In this document: piece after piece, positions 23,233 to 33,140 of the stretch
Numbering within the stretch: position 1 is the first letter of the stretch
How the letters are laid out: each line of letters starts with the position of its first letter
From: Thermohalobaculum sp039026375
GTDB lineage: Bacteria > Pseudomonadota > Alphaproteobacteria > Rhodobacterales > Rhodobacteraceae
Length of the DNA: 64,000 bases
Reading direction: 5' to 3'
Assembly (NCBI GenBank): GCA_039026375.1
Contig: JBCCML010000016.1
Coordinates: forward strand, 24,407-88,406
Translations under genes and position numbers: made by a program
The notes under the pieces: model-generated
What the model was told of the DNA's origin: nothing
The model's input: the letters and a program-made list of their open reading frames with translations, nothing else
Database searches by the model: none

Positions 23233-25329
23233 TCACCCTGCCCTGAGCAACCGCACCGATTCGTCGCGCGCCATCAGATAAAGCAATGCTTTCAGGGCGT
23301 TGCCGCGGTCGCTGGTCAGGTCCGGGTCTGTGCTGAGGACCATGCGGGCGTCATCGCGGGCCAAAGCCATCAGCTCGGTGTCACGGGCGATGTCGGCGAT
23401 GCGGAACTTTGGCAGGCCCGATTGCTGGGTGCCCAGCACGTCGCCGGCGCCGCGTAGACGCAGATCTTCCTCGGCGATGCGGAAGCCATCTTCCGTCTCG
23501 CGCATGATCTCCAGGCGGGAGCGTGCGGCCTCACCCAACGGGGGCGCATAGAGCAGCAAGCAGTAGGAGCGCGCCCTGCCCCGGCCGACCCGCCCGCGTA
23601 ACTGGTGCAGTTGGGCCAAGCCGAAACGCTCGGCCTGTTCGATGACCATGATGGTCGCCTCGGGCACGTCGACGCCGACCTCGATGACCGTGGTGGCGAC
23701 CAGGACCTGGGCGCGCCCGGCCTGGAAGTCCGCCATGGCGGCATCCTTTTGATCGGGTGGCATCTGGCCGTGGACCAGGCGCACCCGCTCGGCGCCCAGG
23801 CTTTGCACCAGATCGGCATAGCGGGCTTCCGCTGCCACCATCTCGGTGGCATCCGATTCTGAGACCAGGGGACAGACCCAGTAGGCCCGCTGTCCCTCGG
23901 CCAAGACCGCCCGCAACCGCGCGACGACATCGCCCGTGCGGGCCATCGAGACCAGCGCGGTTTCCACCGGCTGCCGCCCCGGCGGCTTTTCGTCCAGGAC
24001 CGAGATGTCCAGATCGCCAAACCCTGCCAGGGCCAGCGTGCGGGGGATCGGTGTCGCGGTCATGACCAGCACGTCTGCCCCTGCCGGCGCCTTCGCGGCC
24101 AGCTCCATGCGTTGGCGCACGCCGAACCTGTGCTGCTCGTCGACGATGATCAGGCGCAGATCCTGGAATTCGACGCCCTTTTGGAACAGCGCGTGGGTGC
24201 CGATGATCAGTTGCGCGCGGCCCTGCGCCATCGCCTCCAGCTTTTCGCGGCGTTGGGCGCCCGTGTCCCGGCCGGTCAGCAGTGTCAGATGCACGCCAGC
24301 GGCCTGGGCCAGATCGGCCAAACCCGCCGCGTGCTGGCGGGCCAGGATCTCGGTCGGCGCCATCATCGCGGCTTGGCCGCCAGCTTCCACCGCCTGCAGC
24401 ATGGCCGACAGCGCGACCAAGGTCTTGCCGGCGCCCACATCGCCCTGAAGCAGGCGCATCATCCGGGTCTCGGCACTCATGTCACCGGAGATTTCAGCCA
24501 TTGCCCGGGTCTGCGCCCCGGTCGGTGGGTGACCGAAAGCGGCCATCGCCTTGTCGCGCAGGTGGCCGTCGCCCGCGTTGACCTGGCCCTTGCCGCGGCG
24601 CATCCGCGCCCGCACCAATTGCAGCGCGAGTTGATGCGAAAGGAGTTCGTCATAGGCCAGCCTCGCACGCGCCGGCGCACCGGGTGCCAGAGCGTCGAGG
24701 CCTTGGGGCGCGTGGGCTTCGCGAACCGCGGCTGCCCATCCGGGCCAGTTGCGGTCGCCAGTGGCGGCATTCGCCTGCCATTCTGGCAAATCCGGCAACT
24801 CTGCCAGCAGGCCCTGGACGGCACGGGCATAGACGCGCTGGCTGAGGCCTTGGGTCAGGGGGTAGACCGGCTCCCACGGCGGTAATGTATCAGCCTGTTC
24901 CTCGGTCAGAACATGGTCAGGGTGCGGCATCTGCAGGCGCCCCTCCCAGGTTTCAATCCGTCCGCTGATCACGCGGCGAGCACCCGGCGGCAGCGATTGT
25001 TCAAGCCAGTCGCGCTTTGCCCGGAAGTAGATCAGCTCGAACGTCGTGCCCGCACCGACGACCTGGATTCGGTAGGGCTGGCTGGATGTACGCCCGGGGA
25101 CATGGCGGCCAATCTCGCCCAGAACGGTGACCATCTCGCCCGAGACGACGCCGTCCAGGCTGTCGCGCAGGCGCCGATCCTCGACGTTGACCGGTAAGGT
25201 CAGCGCCAGATGGGCCGGCAGGGTGATATCCAGCCGTTCGAACAGCTTCTCGATCTTCGGGCCGACGCCGGGCAGACCGGTCAGCGGCGCAAACAGCGGG
25301 AAGAGAATCTCGGGGCGGCCCTGGGACAT
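23233..25329 (-). CDS. recG: ATP-dependent DNA helicase RecG
   Basis: 698 residues. Remodels stalled replication forks and branch-migrates Holliday junctions. N-terminal wedge (OB) domain with LTGLPGVGPKIEKLFERLDI and EMVTVLGEIGRHVPGR, then SF2 motor domain: Walker A LLQGDVGAGKTLVALSAML, DEQH box IIVDEQHRFGVRQR, MTATPIPRTLA, ATTVIEVGVDVPEATIMVIE and QLRGRVGRG, and the C-terminal RecG motif. Full length. Seventy bases after the CYTH-CHAD gene on the same strand. Confidence 0.97.
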   Translation of the reverse strand: MSQGRPEILFPLFAPLTGLPGVGPKIEKLFERLDITLPAHLALTLPVNVEDRRLRDSLDGVVSGEMVTVLGEIGRHVPGRTSSQPYRIQVVGAGTTFELIYFRAKRDWLEQSLPPGARRVISGRIETWEGRLQMPHPDHVLTEEQADTLPPWEPVYPLTQGLSQRVYARAVQGLLAELPDLPEWQANAATGDRNWPGWAAAVREAHAPQGLDALAPGAPARARLAYDELLSHQLALQLVRARMRRGKGQVNAGDGHLRDKAMAAFGHPPTGAQTRAMAEISGDMSAETRMMRLLQGDVGAGKTLVALSAMLQAVEAGGQAAMMAPTEILARQHAAGLADLAQAAGVHLTLLTGRDTGAQRREKLEAMAQGRAQLIIGTHALFQKGVEFQDLRLIIVDEQHRFGVRQRMELAAKAPAGADVLVMTATPIPRTLALAGFGDLDISVLDEKPPGRQPVETALVSMARTGDVVARLRAVLAEGQRAYWVCPLVSESDATEMVAAEARYADLVQSLGAERVRLVHGQMPPDQKDAAMADFQAGRAQVLVATTVIEVGVDVPEATIMVIEQAERFGLAQLHQLRGRVGRGRARSYCLLLYAPPLGEAARSRLEIMRETEDGFRIAEEDLRLRGAGDVLGTQQSGLPKFRIADIARDTELMALARDDARMVLSTDPDLTSDRGNALKALLYLMARDESVRLLRAG

Positions 25330-25399
25330 GCCCCGTTCTAGGCCGCGCGCCCTGCCCTGTCAGCCCGCCGGATCGGGGGATGGGCTGCTTGTGGTGCGA

Positions 25400-26935
25400 T
25401 CACCGCCAGTACTTCTTCAGGGCTGATAGGCGGGCCCAGCCACTGGCCGCCTGGGGCCAGAGGGCGTCTGCCCCGGCCTCCAACCGGCCCAGCACGCGGC
25501 CCGCTGCCATCGCAGCCCCCGCGTTCCGCTGCCAGGGGGCGTCTGCTGCGGTCAACACCGCCTCGGCCATGGCAGCATCGTTGAGCGCACCGAAGGCCTC
25601 CTGCAGATCCTTGATCTGGCGCAGATACGCCTTGACCGTGTTGGGGTCATAGAGCGTCCGGAACGCTTCAACCATGTAGCGGAACTTCTTGAGTTCCTTG
25701 CGCATTTCGTGCCGCTCGTCGATGGTCAGATCATCGATCCGCTGGCCATAGGCGGCCACTTTCTTGAAACGCTTATTGAGGACACGGGCGGCGAAGGGGC
25801 CAACCGGTTGGGCAAGGCGCACGGTCTGGGTGTGATCGTCCGCATCCAGCCAGCCGCGCCCGGCCAACCAGGCGGCCAACATGAGGCCCCATCGGGTCAC
25901 CAGACCGCTGGCAAGATGGGCTCGGACGTCCGCACGCACGATCTCCTGTTGCGCGTCGAGCGCATCCAGAAGCGCCGCGGTCCCTGTGTCCCCCGTGTGT
26001 GGTGCGATCAGCTCCCCGCTGAGAACGTCCAGATCGCGGAGGGCGCCGACGCGCCCCCCCAGTTCCCGGGCGTCATCCGCCCACGGGGTAATCGCGCCCT
26101 CGCCCAGGATCGGGCGGAAGGCGGACAGCGCGCTTCGCAAGCGCCGTAACGACACGCGCACCTGATGGGGACCGTCGGGTCCGTCGTTCTCCAGCAGCAG
26201 CGCGACGTTCGGTAGATAGTGGGCGAGCGCTTCCGACAGAATCGCCGTTGCCGCCGCTTCTGCCGTATCGCCTGGCGAGATTTGGACGTTCCGGGCCTTA
26301 CGCACGGCGCGGGGCAATGCGGCGGTGCCGTTCAACAGCGCCAGCGCCCGTTCGGATTTTGACACCTCCGAAAACCGCACCGGCCCCCGGTCGATCAGCT
26401 CGGCGGCGAGTTCGTAAAGGCTGGCAGGACGGCCCGATTTCAGCTCCAGCTCCGCTTCGACCAGGGGGGCCACCCTGCCACCGCCGACCACTTCGCCGAC
26501 GTCGATGGCCAGTTCCGCCATCCCACCGCCGGGCAGGCTCAGATCCCGTTTCGTCCTTTTGAACCGCGTCTCGACAATCGGGTTGATCCCCTGGTGGACG
26601 GCGCCCAGCACCTGCTCGCGCAGGTCATCGTCTGTGATCCGTTCGGGCCGCAGGTTGGGGCCCGGAACCGGTGCCTCGTCTTCCAGCGGTTCGGACAGCC
26701 CGTTTTGCATGGGGCCGGCGGCCTGTTTGACCGTTTGGATCCAGCGGCGTCCGGCTTTACGCAGACGCAGCGCAATCCCCGCGGCGCGAAGGGCATGATC
26801 GGCCGTGTCGTAGTAGACGGAGTGCAGCGTTTCGGTTCGCGCCCTGCCCTGTGAACGAGCCCGCAGCGCCGCGGAACTGCGCAGGCGCTTTTCCTGCGCG
26901 GGGTCCAGCTCCAGTTTCAGCTCGATCTCTCTCAT
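25400..26935 (-). CDS. CYTH-CHAD domain protein (inorganic triphosphatase-like)
   Basis: 511 residues. CYTH domain at 1-200 with the ExExK signature MREIELKLEL and paired acidic strands; CHAD domain from about 225 with the histidine-rich helices (RVSLRRLRSALSAF, RHEMRKELKKFRYMVEAFR). CYTH hydrolyses triphosphates and CHAD binds polyphosphate, so the protein acts on or near polyphosphate granules. Stands between ligA (64 bp downstream of it) and recG. Confidence 0.9.
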   Translation of the reverse strand: MREIELKLELDPAQEKRLRSSAALRARSQGRARTETLHSVYYDTADHALRAAGIALRLRKAGRRWIQTVKQAAGPMQNGLSEPLEDEAPVPGPNLRPERITDDDLREQVLGAVHQGINPIVETRFKRTKRDLSLPGGGMAELAIDVGEVVGGGRVAPLVEAELELKSGRPASLYELAAELIDRGPVRFSEVSKSERALALLNGTAALPRAVRKARNVQISPGDTAEAAATAILSEALAHYLPNVALLLENDGPDGPHQVRVSLRRLRSALSAFRPILGEGAITPWADDARELGGRVGALRDLDVLSGELIAPHTGDTGTAALLDALDAQQEIVRADVRAHLASGLVTRWGLMLAAWLAGRGWLDADDHTQTVRLAQPVGPFAARVLNKRFKKVAAYGQRIDDLTIDERHEMRKELKKFRYMVEAFRTLYDPNTVKAYLRQIKDLQEAFGALNDAAMAEAVLTAADAPWQRNAGAAMAAGRVLGRLEAGADALWPQAASGWARLSALKKYWR

Positions 26936-26999
26936 GCGAGAGTCTTACGCTGCCGCAGCAACGCCCGGCAAGATAGGCGTCAGAAAGCTCTGAGGCGCG

Positions 27000-29123
27000 T
27001 TACCCGTCCACCAGGGCCAGCCATCCGTCCTCGTCCAGCGTATCGATGCCGAGCTCTGCGGCCTTCTTCAGTTTCGAGCCCGCGCCCGGCCCTGCGACGA
27101 CCAAGTCCGTCTTCGCCGATACAGACCCAGAGACCTTGGCGCCCAAAGCCTCGGCCCGGGCCTTGGCCTCGGCACGGCTCATCTTCTCCAGCGTGCCGGT
27201 GAAGACGATCGTTTTGCCGGCGACCGGGCTTTCCTGTGCCGGGGCTTCGGCGTCCTGCGGGGTGACATGGGTCAGCAGGCGGTCCAAGGCCGCCTCGTTC
27301 TGCGGGTCTGCAAAGAAGGCAATGGCGGCATCGGCCAGAATGGCCCCGACGCCGTCGATGGCCAGGATCGCCTCGCGATCGCCCGTCGTCATAGCTTGGT
27401 GGAATGCGTCCCATCGCAGGTATGTCCGGGCAAAGAGCCGCCCCGTCGTCTCGCCCACATGCCTGACGCCCAAGGCGAAGATGAAGCGTGCCAGATCCGG
27501 GCTGCGCCGCTCATCGATGGCGGCAAAAAGGTTCTGGATCGACTTCTCATTGGTCGCGCGCCCCTTGGCGTCCCGTCGGTAGAGGTCGATCTCGCCGGCC
27601 TCCTGCCGCGTCTGGAGGGTGAAGATATCGGCGGGTTCCTTGATCAGGTCGTCCGCATGGAACGCTTCGATTTGCTTTGCGCCCAATCCTTCGATGTCCA
27701 GCGCCGCGCGGCTGACGAAATGCTTCAATGCCTCGACCGCTTGGGCGGGACAGGTCAGCCCATTGGTGCAGCGGCGAACGGCTTCGCCCTCCTCACGGAC
27801 GGCCGGCGCACCGCAAATCGGACATGTTTCCGGCATGACGAATGGCACCGCCCAGTCCGGACGCTTCGACAGGTCGACATCCAACACCTTCGGGATCACG
27901 TCGCCCGCCCGGTAGATCGTGACGGTATCGCCTTCGCGCAGATCGCGGCCTTCGCGGATTGGGGCGCCGTCCGAGCCGATGCCCGCGATGTAGTCTTCGT
28001 TGTGGAGCGTCGCGTTCGAGACGACGACCCCGCCGACCGTGACTGGCGTGAGGCGTGCCACCGGGCTGAGCGCGCCGGTGCGGCCAACCTGGATTTCGAT
28101 CTTCTCCAGAACCGTGGTGGCATATTCGGCGGGGAACTTGTGCGCGATGGCCCAGCGCGGCGTGGTCGAGCGGAACCCCAGGCGTGCCTGCCAGTCCAGC
28201 CGGTCCACCTTGTAGACAACGCCATCAATGTCGTAGGGCAGTTGCGCGCGTTGGCCTTCGATCATCCGGTAATGCGCCAGTAGGTCCTCGACGCTGTCAC
28301 AGCGTTTGGTCAGTGGGTTGGTTTTGAGGCCCCAACCTGCAAAGGCCTCCACCACGCCAGATTGCGTCTCCGCCGGCAAGGTCTCGTGATCGCCCCAGGC
28401 ATAGGCGAAGAAGCTGAGCGGCCGCGTGGCGGTAATCGCAGGGTCTAACTGGCGCAGCGATCCAGCAGCGAAGTTCCGGGGGTTGGCGTAGATTTTCTGG
28501 CCAGCCGCTTCCTGCTGGCGGTTCATCTCAGCGAAGGCGTCCTTGGCCATGTAGACCTCGCCGCGCACTTCGAAGACGTCGGGAAAATCGCCTGTCAGCG
28601 TGTGCGGGATATCCGTGATTGTGCGGGCATTGGCGGTGACGTTCTCGCCTTCCGTGCCGTCGCCACGGGTGGCGGCCTCGACCAAGACGCCGTTCTCGTA
28701 GCGCAGCGCCAGGCTGACGCCGTCGATCTTCGGCTCTGCGGTGATCGCGACGGGATCGTCGGCACTCAGGGACAGAAACCGACGAATCCTGTCCACGAAA
28801 TCGCGGACCTCTTCGTCGTCAAATGCGTTCGACAGGGACAGCATGGCTACGCGATGGCGCACCTTTGCGAACCCTTCGGCCGGGGCAGCACCAACCTGGC
28901 GGGTCGGACTGTCCTTCGCCGCAAGATCGGGAAAAGCCTCCTCCAACTCCAGCAAACGGGCCTTCATCGCGTCGTACTCGGCGTCCGCTATCTCGGGCGC
29001 GTCGTGGGTGTGGTAGGCCGTGTTCGCGCGACGCAGTCCCCCCGACAAAAGGCCGATTTCGGCCTTGGCCTGCGCCTTGGTCATCTCGCTGACGGGCAAG
29101 TCTTTTACGGGCGTGTCGCTCAA
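27000..29123 (-). CDS. ligA: NAD-dependent DNA ligase LigA
   Basis: 707 residues, standard length. Catalytic Lys132 in ITAEPKIDGVSLAL forms the AMP adduct; motif with RGDGTEGENVTAN; zinc finger Cys in CPICGAPAV and RRCTNGLTCPAQ; four HhH motifs; C-terminal BRCT beginning VAGKTIVFTGTLEKMSRAE and ending VAGPGAGSKLKKAAELGI. Joins Okazaki fragments. Eighty-four bases after prfB. Confidence 0.97.
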   Translation of the reverse strand: MSDTPVKDLPVSEMTKAQAKAEIGLLSGGLRRANTAYHTHDAPEIADAEYDAMKARLLELEEAFPDLAAKDSPTRQVGAAPAEGFAKVRHRVAMLSLSNAFDDEEVRDFVDRIRRFLSLSADDPVAITAEPKIDGVSLALRYENGVLVEAATRGDGTEGENVTANARTITDIPHTLTGDFPDVFEVRGEVYMAKDAFAEMNRQQEAAGQKIYANPRNFAAGSLRQLDPAITATRPLSFFAYAWGDHETLPAETQSGVVEAFAGWGLKTNPLTKRCDSVEDLLAHYRMIEGQRAQLPYDIDGVVYKVDRLDWQARLGFRSTTPRWAIAHKFPAEYATTVLEKIEIQVGRTGALSPVARLTPVTVGGVVVSNATLHNEDYIAGIGSDGAPIREGRDLREGDTVTIYRAGDVIPKVLDVDLSKRPDWAVPFVMPETCPICGAPAVREEGEAVRRCTNGLTCPAQAVEALKHFVSRAALDIEGLGAKQIEAFHADDLIKEPADIFTLQTRQEAGEIDLYRRDAKGRATNEKSIQNLFAAIDERRSPDLARFIFALGVRHVGETTGRLFARTYLRWDAFHQAMTTGDREAILAIDGVGAILADAAIAFFADPQNEAALDRLLTHVTPQDAEAPAQESPVAGKTIVFTGTLEKMSRAEAKARAEALGAKVSGSVSAKTDLVVAGPGAGSKLKKAAELGIDTLDEDGWLALVDG

Positions 29124-29207
29124 CGGTCAGGCTCCAGCAACGGTCTTAGCCAAGTGTGTCGCCCTGCCCGGAGGCGTCAAGCTTAGCGGGCGACGTCATG
29201 CCAGATC

Positions 29208-30341
29208 TTAGACCAGATCATCGTCGCCTGCTTCGGCGCGTGTCTTGCCCGTGACATCCTGTGCCAGCGCCTCGGCCATGAAGGCGTCCAGCTTGCCGTC
29301 CAGCACGCCCTGGGTATCTGAGGTCTCCAGCTTGGTGCGCAGATCCTTGACCTGCTGGTAGGGCTGCAGGACGTAGTTGCGGATCTGGTGGCCCCAGCCG
29401 ATATCGCCTTTGGCGTCGTGGGCGTCCTGGATCGCCTGGGTTCTCTTCTTCATTTCAAGGTCGTAGAGCCGCGCCCTCAAGGCCTTCATGGCGATGTCGC
29501 GGTTCTGGTGCTGGGACTTTTCCGAGGAGGTGACCACGATCCCGGTCGGGATATGCGTGATCCGCACGGCCGAGTCGGTGGTGTTCACGTGCTGGCCACC
29601 CGCGCCGGACGATCGGTAGGTGTCGATCCGGATCTCGTTCGGCGGGATGTCGATCTCGATTGTGTCGTCGATCACCGGGTAAACCCAGACGGACGAAAAG
29701 CTGGTATGGCGGCGCGCCTGGCTGTCGAAGGGGCTGATGCGGACCAGCCGGTGGACGCCGGATTCGGTCTTCAGCCAGCCAAAGGCGGAATCGCCCTTCA
29801 CCTGGTAGGTGGCTGATTTGATGCCGGCCTCTTCCCCGGGCGACTCCGATTGAAGCTCGATCTTGAAGCCACGCGCCTCGGCCCAGCGCACATACATGCG
29901 CGCTAGCATTTGCGCCCAGTCACAGCTTTCGGTGCCGCCCGCGCCGGAGTGGATTTCCAGAAAGGCGTCGTTGGCATCGGTCTCGCCCGACAGCAGTGCC
30001 TCGATCTCCGCTGCCGCTGCCTTTTCGCGAACCTCGGACAACGACGCTTCCGCGTCGCTGACGACGTCGGCGTCATCCTCCATCTCGCCAAGCTCGATCA
30101 GCTCGACATTGTCGGAAAGACCCATGGCCAGTTCTTTGTATCGGTCGATGGAATCGGAAAGCTTCTGGCGCTCACGCATGACCTTTTGGGCGTGGTCGGG
30201 ATCGTTCCAAAGCTCGGGATCCTCAGCGCGCGCATTGAACTCTTCCAGGCGGTGCTCGGCCGTGTCCCAGCCGATCCGCTGGCGCAACAGCTCCAGCGAC
30301 TTCTCTATCTCGGCAACCAGACTTTCGGTTTCTGCTTTCAT
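29208..30341 (-). CDS. prfB: Peptide chain release factor 2
   Basis: 377 residues. SPF tripeptide (203-205) recognises UGA/UAA and GGQ (248-250) enters the peptidyl-transferase centre. The reading frame is continuous from codon 1; the programmed +1 frameshift used by E. coli prfB is absent. Gene is 119 bp after PBP1A on the same strand. Confidence 0.96.
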   Translation of the reverse strand: MKAETESLVAEIEKSLELLRQRIGWDTAEHRLEEFNARAEDPELWNDPDHAQKVMRERQKLSDSIDRYKELAMGLSDNVELIELGEMEDDADVVSDAEASLSEVREKAAAAEIEALLSGETDANDAFLEIHSGAGGTESCDWAQMLARMYVRWAEARGFKIELQSESPGEEAGIKSATYQVKGDSAFGWLKTESGVHRLVRISPFDSQARRHTSFSSVWVYPVIDDTIEIDIPPNEIRIDTYRSSGAGGQHVNTTDSAVRITHIPTGIVVTSSEKSQHQNRDIAMKALRARLYDLEMKKRTQAIQDAHDAKGDIGWGHQIRNYVLQPYQQVKDLRTKLETSDTQGVLDGKLDAFMAEALAQDVTGKTRAEAGDDDLV

Positions 30342-30460
30342 CTTCGACCTTCCCGCGGCGGGCCGCTTAGATAGCCGCTGCTCCGGGGCAGGACAAGCAC
30401 GGCAGGTTCGGGGTGATCAGATGGATTGGGAACTGAGACGGGCGCGCGGTATTGGCGTGA

Positions 30461-33031
30461 TCAGTAGACCCCGCCAGTGCCCAGGCCAATGGTGCCACCG
30501 CCGATACCAGTGCCGCCGCCACCTTCGCCGCCGGTGTCCCCGATGGGCGTGTCGTCGCCTTCCGGCAGGATGTAGGGCAGATCCGAGCCATAGGCGCCAA
30601 ACAACTCGCTATCGTCCGCAAGTGCCAGACAGTTTGACCGGCAAGAGGCGATCTCGGCCTCGACCCCCGTCTCGTAGACCTCGACCATCACATGCGGCCC
30701 TTCGGCATCGTCGGGCAGACGCTCGCCGGTATCACGGTGGACTTTGATCGTCACCACGCCGCTGCCGGCCGGCGCCCGGAACCGCCCAGGGGAGCGGGTC
30801 TTCATCGCTTCGGCCATAAACTCGCGGAACACGGGACCGCAAAGTGTGCCGCCATAGGCACCCCGACCCATCGGTGTCGGCTGGTCGAAGCCGATGAAGC
30901 ACCCTGCGACCATGTTGGCGGTGAAGCCGATGAACCAGGCGTCTTTTGCGTCGTTGGTCGTGCCGGTCTTGCCGGCCACCGGGAAGCCGAGCCCGCCCAC
31001 TGTGCGGTTGGCCGTGCCGCGGGAGACCACGCCCTCCATCATCGCGACCAACTGGTAGGCTGTGGTCGGGTCCATGATCTGGCTGCGTTGATCGAACAGG
31101 ATCGGTTGGCGATCCGGGCCAAACTCATCGGTATCGCAGCCCTGGCAGTAGCGCGGATCGTGGCTGTAGAGCGTCTTGCCGTGGCGGTCCTGGATACGGT
31201 CAATCAGGGTAGGCACCACGCGTCGCCCGCCATTCGCGAACATCCCGTAGGCGGCGACCATCTGGTAGAGCGTGGTCTCACCGGCCCCTAGCGCAAAGGA
31301 AAGATGCTCGGGCATATCATTGTAGACGCCGAAGCGCTCGGCATAGATGCCCACCCGGTCCATGCCGACGGCCTGTGCAATACGCACGGTCATCAGGTTC
31401 TTCGAGAGCTCCAGCCCTCGTTGCAGAGGTAGCGGTCCCGAGAAGTCACCACTGGAATTCTTCGGCCGCCAGACCTGCCGGCCTTCGCCCACGACAATGG
31501 GCGCATCCAGCACGATCGTGTCTGGCGAATAGCCTACATCAAGCGCTGCCGCGTAGATGAACGGTTTGAAACTGGATCCTGGCTGACGCTGCGCTTGGGT
31601 GGCGCGGTTGAAGGCCGAGTGGTCGTAGGAGAAGCCCCCCTGGAGGGCCAGCACCCGTCCGGAGTGCGGGTCCATGGCCATAAAGGCACCCTGCACCCCC
31701 GGGGTTTGGCGGAGCGACCAGCCGTCCTCCTCGCGCATGACAAACACGACGTCCCCGCGCGCGAGCACTTGGTTCATGCCGCGTGGGCGGATCTGGTCCT
31801 CTCCCGCTCGGCTGATCCATTGGCGTTCGCGCGCCCAGGTGAGGCGCACTTCCCCGGGGGCCTTGCCCTCGGCGGCTTCGTCGGTGCCGAGCGCGCCGAC
31901 AATCGCCGACTGGCCAACAACCTCCAGAACGACCGCCACGTTCCATTCCTCGATGTCCGAGGGTACGTCGACCGCGGGAAGCAGCTCCCGCCACAGACCG
32001 ACCTCGCCATTGGCAATCTCAGGAATGGTGCCGATTGGACCGCGATAGAGGCCCCTGCCCCGGTCATAGCGCTCCAGACCCCGGCGCAAGGCCTTCACGG
32101 CGATAGCCTGCAATTCGTCGTCGATCGTCGCACGAACAGCCAACCCTCCGCGGTAGAGTTGCCGCTCGCCCACTTCGCTGATCAGCTGGCGGCGGACCTC
32201 CTCGGCAAAGTATGTTGGGCGCGTGCGTTGGATCAGCGCCGGACGGTTCAAGTTCAGCTCTGTCTCAAGCGGTAGAGCAACGACCTGATCATAGGTTGCC
32301 TGGTCGATGGCGCCGTTGCGGTACATCTGCCCCAGCACGTAATTCCGGCGCCCCATCGCGCGCTCGTAGTTGTTGACGGGATGCAGCGTTGACGGGGCCT
32401 TTGGCAACGCCGCCAGATACGCGGCTTCGTGCGGCAGCAGCTCCTCCAACGTCTTGTCGAAGTAGTTCTCGGCCGCCGCGACGACCCCGTGGCTGCGCGC
32501 GCCAAGATAAATGTCGTTCAGGTAAAGCTCCAGGATCGTGTCCTTGGACATCGATGCTTCGACCCGTACGGCCAGGATCGCTTCCTTGATCTTACGCTCA
32601 AAGGTGCGGTCGTCGCCGACCAGAAAGTTCTTCATCACCTGTTGGGTAATGGTCGATGCACCGGCCAGACGGCGCGACTGGCCGGACAGCCGGGCCTTGG
32701 TGAAGGCGCTGATTTCTCGGATGATGCCCCGGATGTCGACGCCCGGGTGGGAATAAAAGTTCTTATCCTCCGCCGACAGGAAGGCGTCGATGACGACGGG
32801 CGGCACCTCGTCGATTGGCACAAATATCCGACGTTCGCGGGCAAATTCGGCGATGATCTGCCCCTCGCCTGAATAGACGCGGCTGAGCATCTTGGGCTGG
32901 TAGTTCCGCAGCTCTTCGTAACTTGGCAGTTCCGCGCCATAGATCCGGACAAGCGCAGCAATCCCCCCAACCATGAAGAACACGGCCAGGGCGGCATTGG
33001 AAAACAGCGATGCAACCAGTCTGATCAGCAT
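30461..33031 (-). CDS. mrcA: Penicillin-binding protein 1A (bifunctional glycosyltransferase/transpeptidase)
   Basis: Class A PBP building the cell wall in the periplasm. One N-terminal span (ALAVFFMVGGIAALV), glycosyltransferase 51 domain with FLSAEDKNFYSHPGVD (catalytic Glu), then transpeptidase with SSFKPFIYAAAL (active Ser), and KTGTTNDAKDAW. C-terminal tail is Gly-rich and contains SCRSNC, possibly disulfide-linked. Start 33031 is chosen because a longer frame to 33133 crosses a 13-bp direct duplication and homologues begin MLxx before the span; no start has a strong ribosome site. About 856 residues. Confidence 0.92.
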   Translation of the reverse strand: MLIRLVASLFSNAALAVFFMVGGIAALVRIYGAELPSYEELRNYQPKMLSRVYSGEGQIIAEFARERRIFVPIDEVPPVVIDAFLSAEDKNFYSHPGVDIRGIIREISAFTKARLSGQSRRLAGASTITQQVMKNFLVGDDRTFERKIKEAILAVRVEASMSKDTILELYLNDIYLGARSHGVVAAAENYFDKTLEELLPHEAAYLAALPKAPSTLHPVNNYERAMGRRNYVLGQMYRNGAIDQATYDQVVALPLETELNLNRPALIQRTRPTYFAEEVRRQLISEVGERQLYRGGLAVRATIDDELQAIAVKALRRGLERYDRGRGLYRGPIGTIPEIANGEVGLWRELLPAVDVPSDIEEWNVAVVLEVVGQSAIVGALGTDEAAEGKAPGEVRLTWARERQWISRAGEDQIRPRGMNQVLARGDVVFVMREEDGWSLRQTPGVQGAFMAMDPHSGRVLALQGGFSYDHSAFNRATQAQRQPGSSFKPFIYAAALDVGYSPDTIVLDAPIVVGEGRQVWRPKNSSGDFSGPLPLQRGLELSKNLMTVRIAQAVGMDRVGIYAERFGVYNDMPEHLSFALGAGETTLYQMVAAYGMFANGGRRVVPTLIDRIQDRHGKTLYSHDPRYCQGCDTDEFGPDRQPILFDQRSQIMDPTTAYQLVAMMEGVVSRGTANRTVGGLGFPVAGKTGTTNDAKDAWFIGFTANMVAGCFIGFDQPTPMGRGAYGGTLCGPVFREFMAEAMKTRSPGRFRAPAGSGVVTIKVHRDTGERLPDDAEGPHVMVEVYETGVEAEIASCRSNCLALADDSELFGAYGSDLPYILPEGDDTPIGDTGGEGGGGTGIGGGTIGLGTGGVY

Positions 33032-33032
33032 T

Positions 33033-33058
33033 GCGTTGTGTCTGAGCGTTGTGTCTGA
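33033..33058. repeat. 13-bp perfect tandem duplication
   Basis: GCGTTGTGTCTGA occurs twice in immediate succession, just upstream of the PBP1A start at 33031. A 13-bp insertion would shift frame in any upstream coding extension, supporting the shorter start. Confidence 0.8.
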
Positions 33059-33140
33059 AGACTCCTGCGTGTTAACGGCGTCATACGGCAAGTCCGGTGA
33101 CGCCACTAGTCTTTCGTCCGACCGCCGTGGCATTTTTGCG

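Noticed and set aside
29208..30341. Programmed frameshift in prfB
   Set aside because: The frame is continuous through the first 60 codons and no early UGA with a slippery CUU is present.
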